64,000 nt of DNA from Aliivibrio sp. S4MY1 (GTDB lineage: Bacteria > Pseudomonadota > Gammaproteobacteria > Enterobacterales > Vibrionaceae). The stretch lies in NCBI RefSeq assembly GCF_028765545.1, contig NZ_JARACP010000017.1, positions 1-64,000 on the forward strand, given 5' to 3'. The notes beneath the pieces are model-generated. The model searched no databases. It was not told the DNA's origin and worked only from the letters and a program-made list of their open reading frames with translations. Position numbers and translations under genes: made by a program. This document shows, in pieces, positions 26,051 through 34,529 of the stretch (the first letter of the stretch is position 1; every line of letters begins with the position of its first letter).

Positions 26051-27514
26051 CTATTCTGCTTTTAAAATTACTTTCATTTCGGCAGCAACTTTATCAACTT
26101 TTCCTAAACCAATGATAACTTGTAAGCCACCTTTACCCATTGGAACCACACCTGCTGCACCAATTGATTTCAGTTTATCTTTGTCAGCAAGGCCAGAGTC
26201 TTTTACTGTTAAACGTAGGCGAGTAATACAGTTATCTACTTCTAGAATATTGTCTGCACCACCAATGGCTTCAATGTAGGCATTCGTTACATCAGTAATA
26301 TTTTCTTCTACAGAGTCATCTTTATTCATATCTTCGCCACGACCAGGAGTTAAGAAGTTGAATTTCTTAATCGCGAATCTAAAGATAGTGTAGTAAAGAA
26401 CAAAGAATACAAGACCTTGTGGGATCAACATGTACCATTTTACAGCTAGTGGGTTTTGACTTGAAAGAACAAAGTCAACAAGACCTGCAGAGAAACCAAA
26501 ACCAGCCATCCATTCCATGCTTGCAGCGATAAATAGAGATAGACCCGTTAAGATTGCATGAATCAGGTATAACCACGGAGCAAGGAACATGAAGCTGAAT
26601 TCTAGTGGTTCAGTGATACCTGTAAAGAATGACGCCATTGCTGCTGCAAGCATGATAGAGAATACCGCGGCTTTGTTGCGCTTCTCTGCACAGTGATAAA
26701 TAGCAAGTGCAGCACCAGGAAGACCAAACATCATAATAGGGAAGAAACCCGCTTGGTACATGCCGGTTTGACCAGGAATACCAGTGCCATTAGCGATAGA
26801 TTGCGCACCACCTAAGAAGTTTGGAATATCGTTAATACCCACAACATCAAACCAGAACACAGGGTAAAGCGCATGATGCATACCAACACTTAGCATTAAA
26901 CGGTTAAAGAAACCAAATAGACCTGCACCTACCGCACCCATTGATTGAAGTTGAGTACCAAACGAGATTAGTGCATCAAAAATAGCAGGCCATACGTAAA
27001 GAAGTACGAATGATAGAGCCATACCTGCAATTGATGTCAAGATTGGAACTAGACGTTTACCACTAAAGAAAGCTAATGCTTTTGGTAGCTCAACCGTAGA
27101 ATACTTGTTGTAAATTTCAGCAGAAATAATACCAACAATAATACCGATGAACTGGTTGTTGATTTTAGCGAACGCCGCAGGAACTTGATCTAAAGGGATG
27201 TTTTCAAGCTGGGCTACAACCGCAGGAGAAAGAAGGGTAGTAACAACGGTAAAACAAATGAAACCAGCGAGTGCCGCGGAACCGTTTTTGTCTTTACTTA
27301 AACCAAACGCCACACCAATGGCAAAGAGCATTGGCATCACATCAATGATAGCTCCGCCTGATTTAATTAAAAACGCAGCGAATACGCTGTTGGCACCCCA
27401 ACCCGTTGGGTCCATCCAGTAACCAACACCCATTAATATCGCGGCAGCAGGAAGCGTAGCGACAGGAACCATCAGCGCTTTACCTACTTTTTGCATGTAA
27501 CCTAATACATTCAT
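26051..27514 (-). CDS. nagE: NagE-like PTS permease, EIIC-EIIB
   Basis: 487 aa. It transports and phosphorylates a sugar, most likely N-acetylglucosamine, at the inner membrane. The EIIC domain (about 1-375, ten or so helices) has the G-F-F-P-I-M-M-F-G-L-P-G-A-A-L segment that resembles NagE rather than PtsG, plus G-I-T-E-P-L-E-F. The EIIB domain carries the phosphorylated Cys429 in N-C-I-T-R-L-R-L. E. coli NagE also has a C-terminal EIIA domain; it is absent here, so phosphate must come from a separate EIIA such as Crr. Sugar specificity is inferred. No nag metabolic gene is adjacent. Confidence 0.82.
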   Translation of the reverse strand: MNVLGYMQKVGKALMVPVATLPAAAILMGVGYWMDPTGWGANSVFAAFLIKSGGAIIDVMPMLFAIGVAFGLSKDKNGSAALAGFICFTVVTTLLSPAVVAQLENIPLDQVPAAFAKINNQFIGIIVGIISAEIYNKYSTVELPKALAFFSGKRLVPILTSIAGMALSFVLLYVWPAIFDALISFGTQLQSMGAVGAGLFGFFNRLMLSVGMHHALYPVFWFDVVGINDIPNFLGGAQSIANGTGIPGQTGMYQAGFFPIMMFGLPGAALAIYHCAEKRNKAAVFSIMLAAAMASFFTGITEPLEFSFMFLAPWLYLIHAILTGLSLFIAASMEWMAGFGFSAGLVDFVLSSQNPLAVKWYMLIPQGLVFFVLYYTIFRFAIKKFNFLTPGRGEDMNKDDSVEENITDVTNAYIEAIGGADNILEVDNCITRLRLTVKDSGLADKDKLKSIGAAGVVPMGKGGLQVIIGLGKVDKVAAEMKVILKAE

Positions 27515-27590
27515 ATTGTATTCCTTAAAGTAAAATTTTGTATTTTTTAATTTAAGGTAAGGATACAGAGGGGAAGATTAAGGAAAGATT

Positions 27591-27622
27591 GTGCCAACAT
27601 TAACTATAGTTAATGTTGGCAC
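27591..27622. promoter_or_regulatory. 32-bp perfect palindrome upstream of the PTS gene
   Basis: GTGCCAACATTAACTA is followed directly by its exact reverse complement, with no spacer. It lies 77 bp upstream of the PTS start codon and 48 bp after the stop of nnrS. It lacks a T-tract, so an operator is more likely than a terminator, although a cruciform or a weak terminator remain possible. Confidence 0.55.
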
Positions 27623-27669
27623 TTTAAGAATCAAATTGTGAGTGAGATCTAATTAATTCGAGAAGTAAA

Positions 27670-28854
27670 TTAACCCGGGTGCCCATCTACGCGTTTTGAC
27701 CATAGCATAGGAGCAAAATACCAAACAAATAAACCAAATGCGATAGCCCAAAGAGCAGCAGTGATGTTGATTAACTCCATCATATATTGAGGAAACAAAA
27801 TAACCCCAAATGAACGGATAAACGCCGCTAAGATGATTGCACTATAAGCCAGTCCCATAGATGGACCTTTGTAGATTTCGCGGCCAGTATGTCCCATAGT
27901 CACACGAGCTATCATAGCTAAAATAACGCCGCCTAATGCACCAATAGCAAATAAATGAATTCCTGTATGAGAGATAAAGTAATCGGTGCTTAAGCCACGT
28001 AACAATAAACTAAAAGGGATACAAAGATAACCAACGTGAAGAGACCAAACCAGCGGTTCACTCAGTGTTTTATATCCTTTCCAACGGATCATTCGGATTA
28101 ACTGAGCAACGCCAGCAATGATCATTAAATATGGACTTACTTGCTCTGAGGTTAAAGAGAAGAAGCTCAAAATAAACAGCATAGCTAATGGTATATTACA
28201 TAACGCATCTAACCAAAGAATAGGCTGAGCTTTTTCAAATTGAAAGCGACGTGCAGTAAAGAAAGGTATAACACGAGCGCCCATTACTGAAATTAATAGC
28301 GTAAACCACCAAAGCATAGATTCCCAAACCGCAGCAGAAGTAAATGGCGGCATGCCTTTAATCGTAGCGTAACTGGCGAAATTGGCAGCAATTGCGACTA
28401 AAAATAATGGAATAAAAAAGAAGTTTCTCACCCCTGTAGTTTTGATTACGCGAAAACCTACTTCATAAGCAATTGCGAGTATAAATAGTGCCTCTATGCT
28501 TGATATTAGCCAGAGTGGTGCTGAAGTCCAGAATAACACTCTTGGTAACAGCCATAATAAGACAATGAACCCGAGACGTTTATCTGAAGTTCCTTTAACT
28601 CCTGTCCAATTTTGAACAGCGCTTAACACAAAACCAGCAACAATAGCCATTGAAAACCCAAACAACATTTCATGTACGTGCCACCAAAGAGCAGGCACGT
28701 TTAGGTAGGTAGGTTGGCCTGTTTGAAATGCCCAAACCCATACAGTGACAGCAATAATGGCATAGATACTACCTAATAAAAAAAACGGTCGAAACCCTAA
28801 ACGCAGTATAGGTGGAATTCTTTCTTCGACAGCTTTATCTGTAATATTCATCAT
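27670..28854 (-). CDS. nnrS: NnrS family haem/copper membrane protein
   Basis: 394 aa with about twelve hydrophobic segments. Family signs are the N-terminal L-R-L-G-F-R-P-F-F-L-L-G-S, W-W-H-V-H-E-M-L-F-G-F near residue 57, G-A-R-V-I-P-F-F-T near 195, and M-G-H-T-G-R near 320. NnrS proteins are linked to nitric oxide stress in Vibrio and to denitrification elsewhere, and are thought to protect iron-containing pools. An NsrR-like site lies upstream. It is a single-gene unit. Confidence 0.92.
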   Translation of the reverse strand: MMNITDKAVEERIPPILRLGFRPFFLLGSIYAIIAVTVWVWAFQTGQPTYLNVPALWWHVHEMLFGFSMAIVAGFVLSAVQNWTGVKGTSDKRLGFIVLLWLLPRVLFWTSAPLWLISSIEALFILAIAYEVGFRVIKTTGVRNFFFIPLFLVAIAANFASYATIKGMPPFTSAAVWESMLWWFTLLISVMGARVIPFFTARRFQFEKAQPILWLDALCNIPLAMLFILSFFSLTSEQVSPYLMIIAGVAQLIRMIRWKGYKTLSEPLVWSLHVGYLCIPFSLLLRGLSTDYFISHTGIHLFAIGALGGVILAMIARVTMGHTGREIYKGPSMGLAYSAIILAAFIRSFGVILFPQYMMELINITAALWAIAFGLFVWYFAPMLWSKRVDGHPG

Positions 28855-28906
28855 AAGATTTTCTCAATTCGTAAGGACAAAATAAGTATAACTGAAATAA
28901 AATCCA

Positions 28907-28933
28907 ATAACATGTATTTTTTATGCATGTTAT
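28907..28933. promoter_or_regulatory. NsrR-like operator upstream of nnrS
   Basis: ATAACATG and CATGTTAT flank an 11-bp centre, giving an ATGTATTT...TATGCAT pattern very like the known NsrR consensus (two ATGYATTT half sites). It sits 53 bp before the nnrS start, suiting repression relieved by nitric oxide. Confidence 0.65.
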
Positions 28934-29060
28934 ATTGCGGGTGTATTTTTAGATTACACAATAGAGATTGTGATCTAATTGTTAAATTTTAAAGTCATTT
29001 ATCGACAAAGAGAGTACTTTAGTTAAGATGAACAGATAAAAAATATAAATGGACGTACTC

Positions 29061-29906
29061 ATGAGTCAGGAAATTTACTTTGGTACAGAGAACAAGTTTA
29101 GCTTTAAACGCAGTACTTTAAATGCAGTAACGCGTTTGCATCACTTATTAATTCCAAGTCACGCGAAGAAGATGGGGCGTAAATTACTATTAACCCCTGT
29201 AAGAACTAAACCAAAAAACTCTGAACCAGAAGGGTTAATAAAGAGTAAGTTAAACTCATCTGAAGGAGAACTTAGCCTTTATCAGCTTGGTTCTGGACCG
29301 ACTTGGGTATTGGCCCATGGCTGGTCTGGGAATTCGAGTCAGTTTTATCCGTTAATGGAATATATTGCTTCTCAAGGTTTTACTGCCGTTGCTTTTGATC
29401 ATCCCGCTCATGGTGGAAGTGAGGGAAAACATGCTCATTTACCTGCGTTTATTGAAGGGTTAAATGCGATATTGGATTCTTGTGATGATGTGGTGGGTGT
29501 AGTGGCCCATAGTATGGGGACGGCAGCAGTATTAGAATGCCATCATTACAAATTAGAACAGACTCCCTTGCTTTTGATTGCCCCCGTTTTGAACTATACA
29601 GAGAATTTGTTTAATAGCATTGAGCGCTCAGGTTACTCAATGAAATTATTTACAGCCATTGTTGGAGATATTGAAGATCAATATCAGAGAACCATCGACA
29701 GTTTTAACCCATATCAACGGTTACAACAAAGAGAAACTCAGACGATAATCGTACATGATAAAGAAGATCGTTTTACTAGCTTTGAGCTTTCAAAAGCGGC
29801 ATCGGATCAAATTAAAAGAGTAACTTTATATCCAACAATAGGTTTGGGTCATGGACGTGTAATGGCAAGTGATGAGGCTAAAAAAGCCTTTGATGCGTTA
29901 AGATAA
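29061..29906 (+). CDS. Alpha/beta hydrolase
   Basis: 281 aa from the ATG at 29061 (MSQEIYFGTENKF); an ATG at 29049 would add four residues. The fold is shown by A-H-G-W-S-G-N near the oxyanion loop, F-D-H-P-A-H-G-G-S, the nucleophile Ser in V-A-H-S-M-G-T, Asp in H-D-K-E-D-R and His in G-L-G-H-G-R. The elbow has Ala in place of the first Gly of G-x-S-x-G, which is tolerated in this family. The substrate cannot be predicted. Divergent from nnrS and followed by a terminator. Confidence 0.85.
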   Translation: MSQEIYFGTENKFSFKRSTLNAVTRLHHLLIPSHAKKMGRKLLLTPVRTKPKNSEPEGLIKSKLNSSEGELSLYQLGSGPTWVLAHGWSGNSSQFYPLMEYIASQGFTAVAFDHPAHGGSEGKHAHLPAFIEGLNAILDSCDDVVGVVAHSMGTAAVLECHHYKLEQTPLLLIAPVLNYTENLFNSIERSGYSMKLFTAIVGDIEDQYQRTIDSFNPYQRLQQRETQTIIVHDKEDRFTSFELSKAASDQIKRVTLYPTIGLGHGRVMASDEAKKAFDALR

Positions 29907-29923
29907 ATAATAAAGTAATGTTG

Positions 29924-29964
29924 AAGCCGATGCATAGAATTGAAGTATGCATCGGCTTTTTTAT
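29924..29964. terminator. Bidirectional terminator
   Basis: AAGCCGATGCATA and TATGCATCGGCTT form a perfect 13-bp stem followed by TTTT, between the hydrolase and the convergent acyltransferase. Confidence 0.92.
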
Positions 29965-30989
29965 TATCTGAATAAAATTCGTTTAAATGGTGTTTTATCC
30001 ATGATCAAAACAAACAATGTAGATACGGTTGCGGTGCCAAATACAATGACAAAATCTCGCATTGCTAATGTTATCTCCATCATTGCGGTGATATTTAAGA
30101 ACACGACCACAAATAGCAAATGACAGACGTAAATGCCCAACACATGCTTACTTAATGTGAAAGTGATAGGGTGATGTCCAAGTTGTGGTTTGGATAACAA
30201 TAGGAAAAATACGCCAATTCCAATTAAAGGTGTACCGATTAAAAAGTCATGTAAATTAAAAGGCACATCAAACTGAGTCAACCAATAAGCCTCGCTAAAA
30301 TGAATAGTAAAACCAACCAGTAATAAGATCATAGCATTAGTTGATGAAAGGGTAATGTCTCTTCTTCTTAATTCAAACCCAATGACCACCATTAAGGTAC
30401 TAAAGAAAGGACCATTTCGAGTAAAAAATGGAGTCCAAACTTCTGTAAGCGTTTGATAGCTACCGCCAGCAAGGCCGTATACATATAAGGTCACAGCTAC
30501 AGGGATAAGCCATGTCGCCTTTTTAAAGTGAACGAGTAACCCAATAATAGACACTGCGATAATAAGGGCGGGGATAAACCATAAGTGCACCATACCACCT
30601 TCAAACAAAGCGTTTAATGGGTTCTGCGTTAACCAATTCCAGTACCCCGTGCGCTCTGCTAGATACCCATTTTCAGCGACTTTTCTCCAATGAAAAGGCA
30701 AAGCTAAACTCAACATGCTCCATACTATCCATATTTTCAATAAAGGCGCACAGTAAGATTGAATTGTTTTTAAAGGAGCATGCGTTAATTTAGGTTGAAT
30801 AAAATAACCAGATAAAATGAAAAAGAAAGGAACCGCAAAACGGGTTAGCTGGTTAAATATATTGCCGAAAACTGGGAAGTCATCCATAAGTAGATAAGTC
30901 ATGAAAACTTGTGAGTGCAAAGCGATGATCGCGAACATAGCGAGAAGGCGTCCTAGCTCTAAGCTTGCGATTTTATTTGAATTTTCCAT
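29964..30989 (-). CDS. Acyltransferase 3 family membrane protein
   Basis: 341 aa from the ATG at 30989 (MENSNKIASLELGRLL); a TTG at 31016 is less likely. About ten hydrophobic segments. The family motif L-E-L-G-R-L-L-A-M-F-A-I-I-A-L-H-S is at the N-terminus, with the conserved Arg and His expected to face the active site, and R-F-A-V-P-F-F-F-I-L-S-G-Y-F near residue 58. Such proteins O-acylate surface polysaccharides or lipids. No glycan gene is adjacent, so the substrate is unknown. Confidence 0.87.
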   Translation of the reverse strand: MENSNKIASLELGRLLAMFAIIALHSQVFMTYLLMDDFPVFGNIFNQLTRFAVPFFFILSGYFIQPKLTHAPLKTIQSYCAPLLKIWIVWSMLSLALPFHWRKVAENGYLAERTGYWNWLTQNPLNALFEGGMVHLWFIPALIIAVSIIGLLVHFKKATWLIPVAVTLYVYGLAGGSYQTLTEVWTPFFTRNGPFFSTLMVVIGFELRRRDITLSSTNAMILLLVGFTIHFSEAYWLTQFDVPFNLHDFLIGTPLIGIGVFFLLLSKPQLGHHPITFTLSKHVLGIYVCHLLFVVVFLNITAMMEITLAMRDFVIVFGTATVSTLFVLIMDKTPFKRILFR

Positions 30990-31149
30990 AATGAGTACCA
31001 ATAAATTTTTCGACAATCTACCAATCTGTTTTTGAATAAAATATGAGATAGATTAATTTTGTAGTGGTTGAACGTAAGATGTTTACGAAATTGAGATTGC
31101 TTTCACATATAACCTTTACTTTTAAAAATGAATTTATTTGATAAACGCA

Positions 31150-31180
31150 TTGACCTTCCCCTAAGTGGAAGCCTTAGTAT
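31150..31180 (+). promoter_or_regulatory. CueR/MerR-type promoter of the copper operon
   Basis: TTGACC (31150-31155) and TAGTAT (31175-31180) are 19 bp apart, the overlong spacer used by MerR-family activators. The spacer contains CCTTCCCC-TAAGT-GGAAG, a near match to the CueR operator core CCTTCC-N-GGAAGG. It lies 33 bp before the first gene of the copper operon. Confidence 0.8.
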
Positions 31181-31212
31181 TAAGTTAATTCTATAATATT
31201 GAGTGTTTATTT

Positions 31213-31602
31213 GTGATTACTTCTTTTTCTAAATGGTTAGTGACGAGCGTTACGCTGATAGCATTAGTGCTATCAAGTGTTGCTTACAGCTACCCGATGA
31301 AAATGGAAGTGATGAAGATGGATATGGCACAACATCAAGAGATGATGGCGTCAGATTGTCATTCAACACAAAGTGACACTACAGACTGTAATATGAACAC
31401 GATGACAATGAATTCCGTTCATCATTGTTCAGATAAAGGGGAAACTTGCTGTAAGACGGTTTGTATTGCTTCTGTTTTCGCTTTGCCTTCAAATTTACAT
31501 GCTTATATAAACTCAACAGTATCGGCAGTTCACTATCCTCAATACAATGAGCTGCCTCGCTCATTTATTTCCTCCTCTTTATTTCGACCTCCAATTCTTT
31601 AA
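31213..31602 (+). CDS. Met/His/Cys-rich small periplasmic protein
   Basis: 129 aa with a GTG start; the signal peptide (FSKWLVTSVTLIALVLSSVA) is intact only with this start. The mature part has many Met and His residues, as in M-E-V-M-K-M-D-M-A-Q-H, and a Cys group C-S-D-K-G-E-T-C-C-K-T-V-C. This make-up suits binding of Cu(I) or Ag(I). It is the first gene after the CueR-type promoter and precedes the efflux genes. It resembles uncharacterised proteins found ahead of cus-like operons in Vibrionaceae; the function as a metal chaperone or scavenger is inferred. Confidence 0.75.
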   Translation: MITSFSKWLVTSVTLIALVLSSVAYSYPMKMEVMKMDMAQHQEMMASDCHSTQSDTTDCNMNTMTMNSVHHCSDKGETCCKTVCIASVFALPSNLHAYINSTVSAVHYPQYNELPRSFISSSLFRPPIL

Positions 31603-31714
31603 TTCCAATTAAAACTCATTAAATCAATTAGCTAAATAGTTTTTTATCTATATTTATCGGTTTAATTATGGCGGTGATCTGCTTATTGGGTCACGTCATT
31701 ATTGGAATAAACTC

Positions 31715-33049
31715 ATGAAAAAATTACGACTTATACGTTTTAAAAAAGCGTGGTTGGTTTCTGCTATTTCAGTGGTGTTATCTCATCAAGCGATGGCGGA
31801 GAACCAGTTAACGCAACTAATTGAACAAGCGTTATCCTCTGATGCGAGCAGAGAGCAAATATATGAGCAATCTCAGGCGATGCGAGCGACAGGTATTGCT
31901 AGCTCAACATTGGCAGATCCAACATTAAAAGTAGGATTTGGCGGTTTACCTGTTGATAGCTTTAAGTTTGATGAAGATCCAATGACGAATATCTCTGTAG
32001 GATTAATGCAGAAATTTGGCCGTGGATCGAGCTTGGATTTACAGCAAAAACAAATGGGGCAACAAGCGGATGTATTAGCGATGCAAGTGCAAGTTCGTGA
32101 ACTCGACGTTGCCAATGCAATTAGTCAGCTATGGATTGAACTTGGTTTTTTACAAAAAGCCGAAGTGATCTTGCATGAAAATCGTCGTTTGCTGAGCGAG
32201 ATGGAATCTTATATTAGTACTAATTATTCCATTGCTAAAAGTGAGAGCCAAGATTTATTGCAAGCGCAATTGCAACTTACTCGCTTAGATGAAAGAGTGC
32301 AAACCAACAAGCAATCTCAAGAGCGAATTTATGCACAGTTAACGGAATGGTTACCGAATCTATCACAACAACAGTTAAATAAAATTAAGCCTCTTAAATG
32401 GGATTATTTAGAGCAAATTCTAGCGACAAATACCCATAAAACTACTGATTTTTATGAATTATTAAAAAACAATCCAACCATAAAAATGAGCGAATTGGCC
32501 ATTGTTGCAACCAAAACAAAAGTTGATATTGCTGATGAATCTTATTCGCCTCAGTTCGGTGTAGAAGTGATGTATGCCTATCGTCAAGCTAATGGTATGG
32601 GAGGTCAACCAGCATCAGATTTAGTTAGCGCTTATGTCACCATGGACATTCCCTTATTTACAGATAAACGACAAGACCAAAATTATGCCGCTGCTCAGTA
32701 TCAAGTGGGGTCAGCGAAATCACAACGTGATGTGTTATTGCGTCAAATGAACGCGAAAGTGAACGCATTATTAGTGGATAAAAGTAATTTAGAGCAGCGT
32801 CTTACTCGTTATGATGAAACGTTATTACCTCAATCAAAGGAGAGAACAAAAGCGGTTGAGCGAGGGTATGAAAATAATACCGCACAATTTAACGATGTCA
32901 TTTTAGCCTCTAATGATGAGCTGAGTTTAGAGTTAGAAAAACAACGGTTAATGAGTGATTTAGATAAAACAAACAGTAATTTGGCTTTTTATCTAAACGG
33001 TTTTAATTATCACGTATCTGCTCCACAAGTGTCACCGTCTAAGTATTAA
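31715..33049 (+). CDS. CusC-like outer-membrane efflux protein
   Basis: 444 aa. A signal peptide ends at A-M-A-E near residue 29. The rest is the TolC/OEP architecture of two repeats of long helices (S-Q-L-W-I-E-L-G-F-L and N-L-E-Q-R-L-T-R-Y) around strand regions. It lacks the N-terminal lipobox Cys of E. coli CusC. It forms the outer-membrane duct for the CusBA pump encoded just downstream, 10 bp from the adaptor gene. Confidence 0.85.
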   Translation: MKKLRLIRFKKAWLVSAISVVLSHQAMAENQLTQLIEQALSSDASREQIYEQSQAMRATGIASSTLADPTLKVGFGGLPVDSFKFDEDPMTNISVGLMQKFGRGSSLDLQQKQMGQQADVLAMQVQVRELDVANAISQLWIELGFLQKAEVILHENRRLLSEMESYISTNYSIAKSESQDLLQAQLQLTRLDERVQTNKQSQERIYAQLTEWLPNLSQQQLNKIKPLKWDYLEQILATNTHKTTDFYELLKNNPTIKMSELAIVATKTKVDIADESYSPQFGVEVMYAYRQANGMGGQPASDLVSAYVTMDIPLFTDKRQDQNYAAAQYQVGSAKSQRDVLLRQMNAKVNALLVDKSNLEQRLTRYDETLLPQSKERTKAVERGYENNTAQFNDVILASNDELSLELEKQRLMSDLDKTNSNLAFYLNGFNYHVSAPQVSPSKY

Positions 33050-33059
33050 GGAATAAAAC

Positions 33060-34529
33060 ATGAAATCATTAAAAATTGTCGCGCTTTCGGTGGTTATTGG
33101 CGGTGTTATTGGTGCTGGAAGCATGAACTTATATTCAGCGCATTCAATGGACATGGTGTCGATGAATTCCGATAGTATATCAGCCAGTTCGAATAATGAG
33201 CCTTTGTATTGGGTAGCTCCGATGGATGCAAATTACCGTCGAGATCAACCCGGTAAATCACCAATGGGTATGGATTTGGTTCCTGTATATACTGATGATG
33301 CTAAAGGAGATAAATCACCTGTAGGGACAGTTACGATTGACCCAAGTGTGGTTAATAATCTTGGAGTGAAAAGCGCATTTGTAGAGAAAACCATTCTTTC
33401 ACCAAATATCGATACCGTAGGTTACATTGCTTTTGATGAAAGTAAATTATGGCAAGTGAACGTACGAGCTGCAGGTTGGGTTGAAAAACTTAACATTAAC
33501 GCGATTGGTGAGAGAGTAAATAAAGGCGATGTGTTATTTACGCTTTATTCTCCAGAGTTAGTTAAAGCTCAAGAAGAGTTATTGAATGCGTATCGAACAG
33601 GACGTAAAGGATTAGTAAAAGGCGCTCGAGAGCGTTTGTATTCATTAGGTGTTGATAAAGTCCAAATTAACTCTATTGTTAGAGCCGGTAAAGCGAATAA
33701 AAACATAGAGATAAAAGCAACTTCAAATGGTGTGATTGCGAGTCTTAATATTCGTGAAGGGGGGTATTTATCACCTTCACAAATCGTGATAACCGCTGGC
33801 CCATTAGAGGACGTATGGGTTGATGCCGAAGTATTTGAACGTCAAGCTCATTGGTTATCTTCAGGTAATAAAGCAGTAATGACATTGGATGCGGTTCCTG
33901 GAAAAACATGGGAAGGTGAAGTGGATTATGTTTATCCCATTTTAGATCCAAAAACACGTACTATGCGTATGCGCTTGAAGTTTGATAATCAAGATGGTGC
34001 ATTAAAACCAAATATGTTTGCCAATATAACCATACAACCTAAAACCAAAGAGGAAGTATTAACGATTCCGCGTCAGTCTGTTATTCGTGCTGGCGGTATG
34101 ACACGCGTTGTATTAGATGAGGGAAATGGTAAATATCGTTCTGCTCGAATTGTGGTAGGACGAGAAGCAGGGAATAAGACAGAAGTTGTTAAAGGATTGA
34201 AAGAAAACGATAAAGTAGTGACATCTGCTCAATTCTTATTGGATTCTGAGTCAAGCAAAACCGCAGAATTAAGTCGTATCAATGGCCCTGAAAACAGTAT
34301 TTGGATATCGGGTGATATCACTATGTTAATGGCTGATTTTGGGATGGTGACTTTTGAGCATAAAGCTGTTTCACAATGGGATTGGAAAGCAGGGGAAATG
34401 AATTTCTCAGTTGAGGAGGGGATTGATCTTTCCTCATTTCGTGAAGGTGAATCAGTTCAGTTTTTAGTACAGAGAGACAATGATGAATTCAAATTATTAG
34501 ACATTGAAAAAGAAGGGGAAGCACTATGA
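33060..34529 (+). CDS. cusB: CusB-like adaptor fused to a CusF-like domain
   Basis: 489 aa periplasmic adaptor of a heavy-metal RND pump. After a signal/anchor segment comes a metal-binding motif Y-W-V-A-P-M-D...K-S-P-M-G-M-D-L-V-P-V-Y (about residues 50-80). The usual barrel-sandwich, hairpin and beta-barrel regions lie at about 110-400. The last 75 residues (ISGDITMLMADFGMVTFEHK onward) look like CusF, the small periplasmic Cu/Ag chaperone that is a separate gene in E. coli. The stop overlaps the cusA start by 4 nt. Confidence 0.9.
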   Translation: MKSLKIVALSVVIGGVIGAGSMNLYSAHSMDMVSMNSDSISASSNNEPLYWVAPMDANYRRDQPGKSPMGMDLVPVYTDDAKGDKSPVGTVTIDPSVVNNLGVKSAFVEKTILSPNIDTVGYIAFDESKLWQVNVRAAGWVEKLNINAIGERVNKGDVLFTLYSPELVKAQEELLNAYRTGRKGLVKGARERLYSLGVDKVQINSIVRAGKANKNIEIKATSNGVIASLNIREGGYLSPSQIVITAGPLEDVWVDAEVFERQAHWLSSGNKAVMTLDAVPGKTWEGEVDYVYPILDPKTRTMRMRLKFDNQDGALKPNMFANITIQPKTKEEVLTIPRQSVIRAGGMTRVVLDEGNGKYRSARIVVGREAGNKTEVVKGLKENDKVVTSAQFLLDSESSKTAELSRINGPENSIWISGDITMLMADFGMVTFEHKAVSQWDWKAGEMNFSVEEGIDLSSFREGESVQFLVQRDNDEFKLLDIEKEGEAL

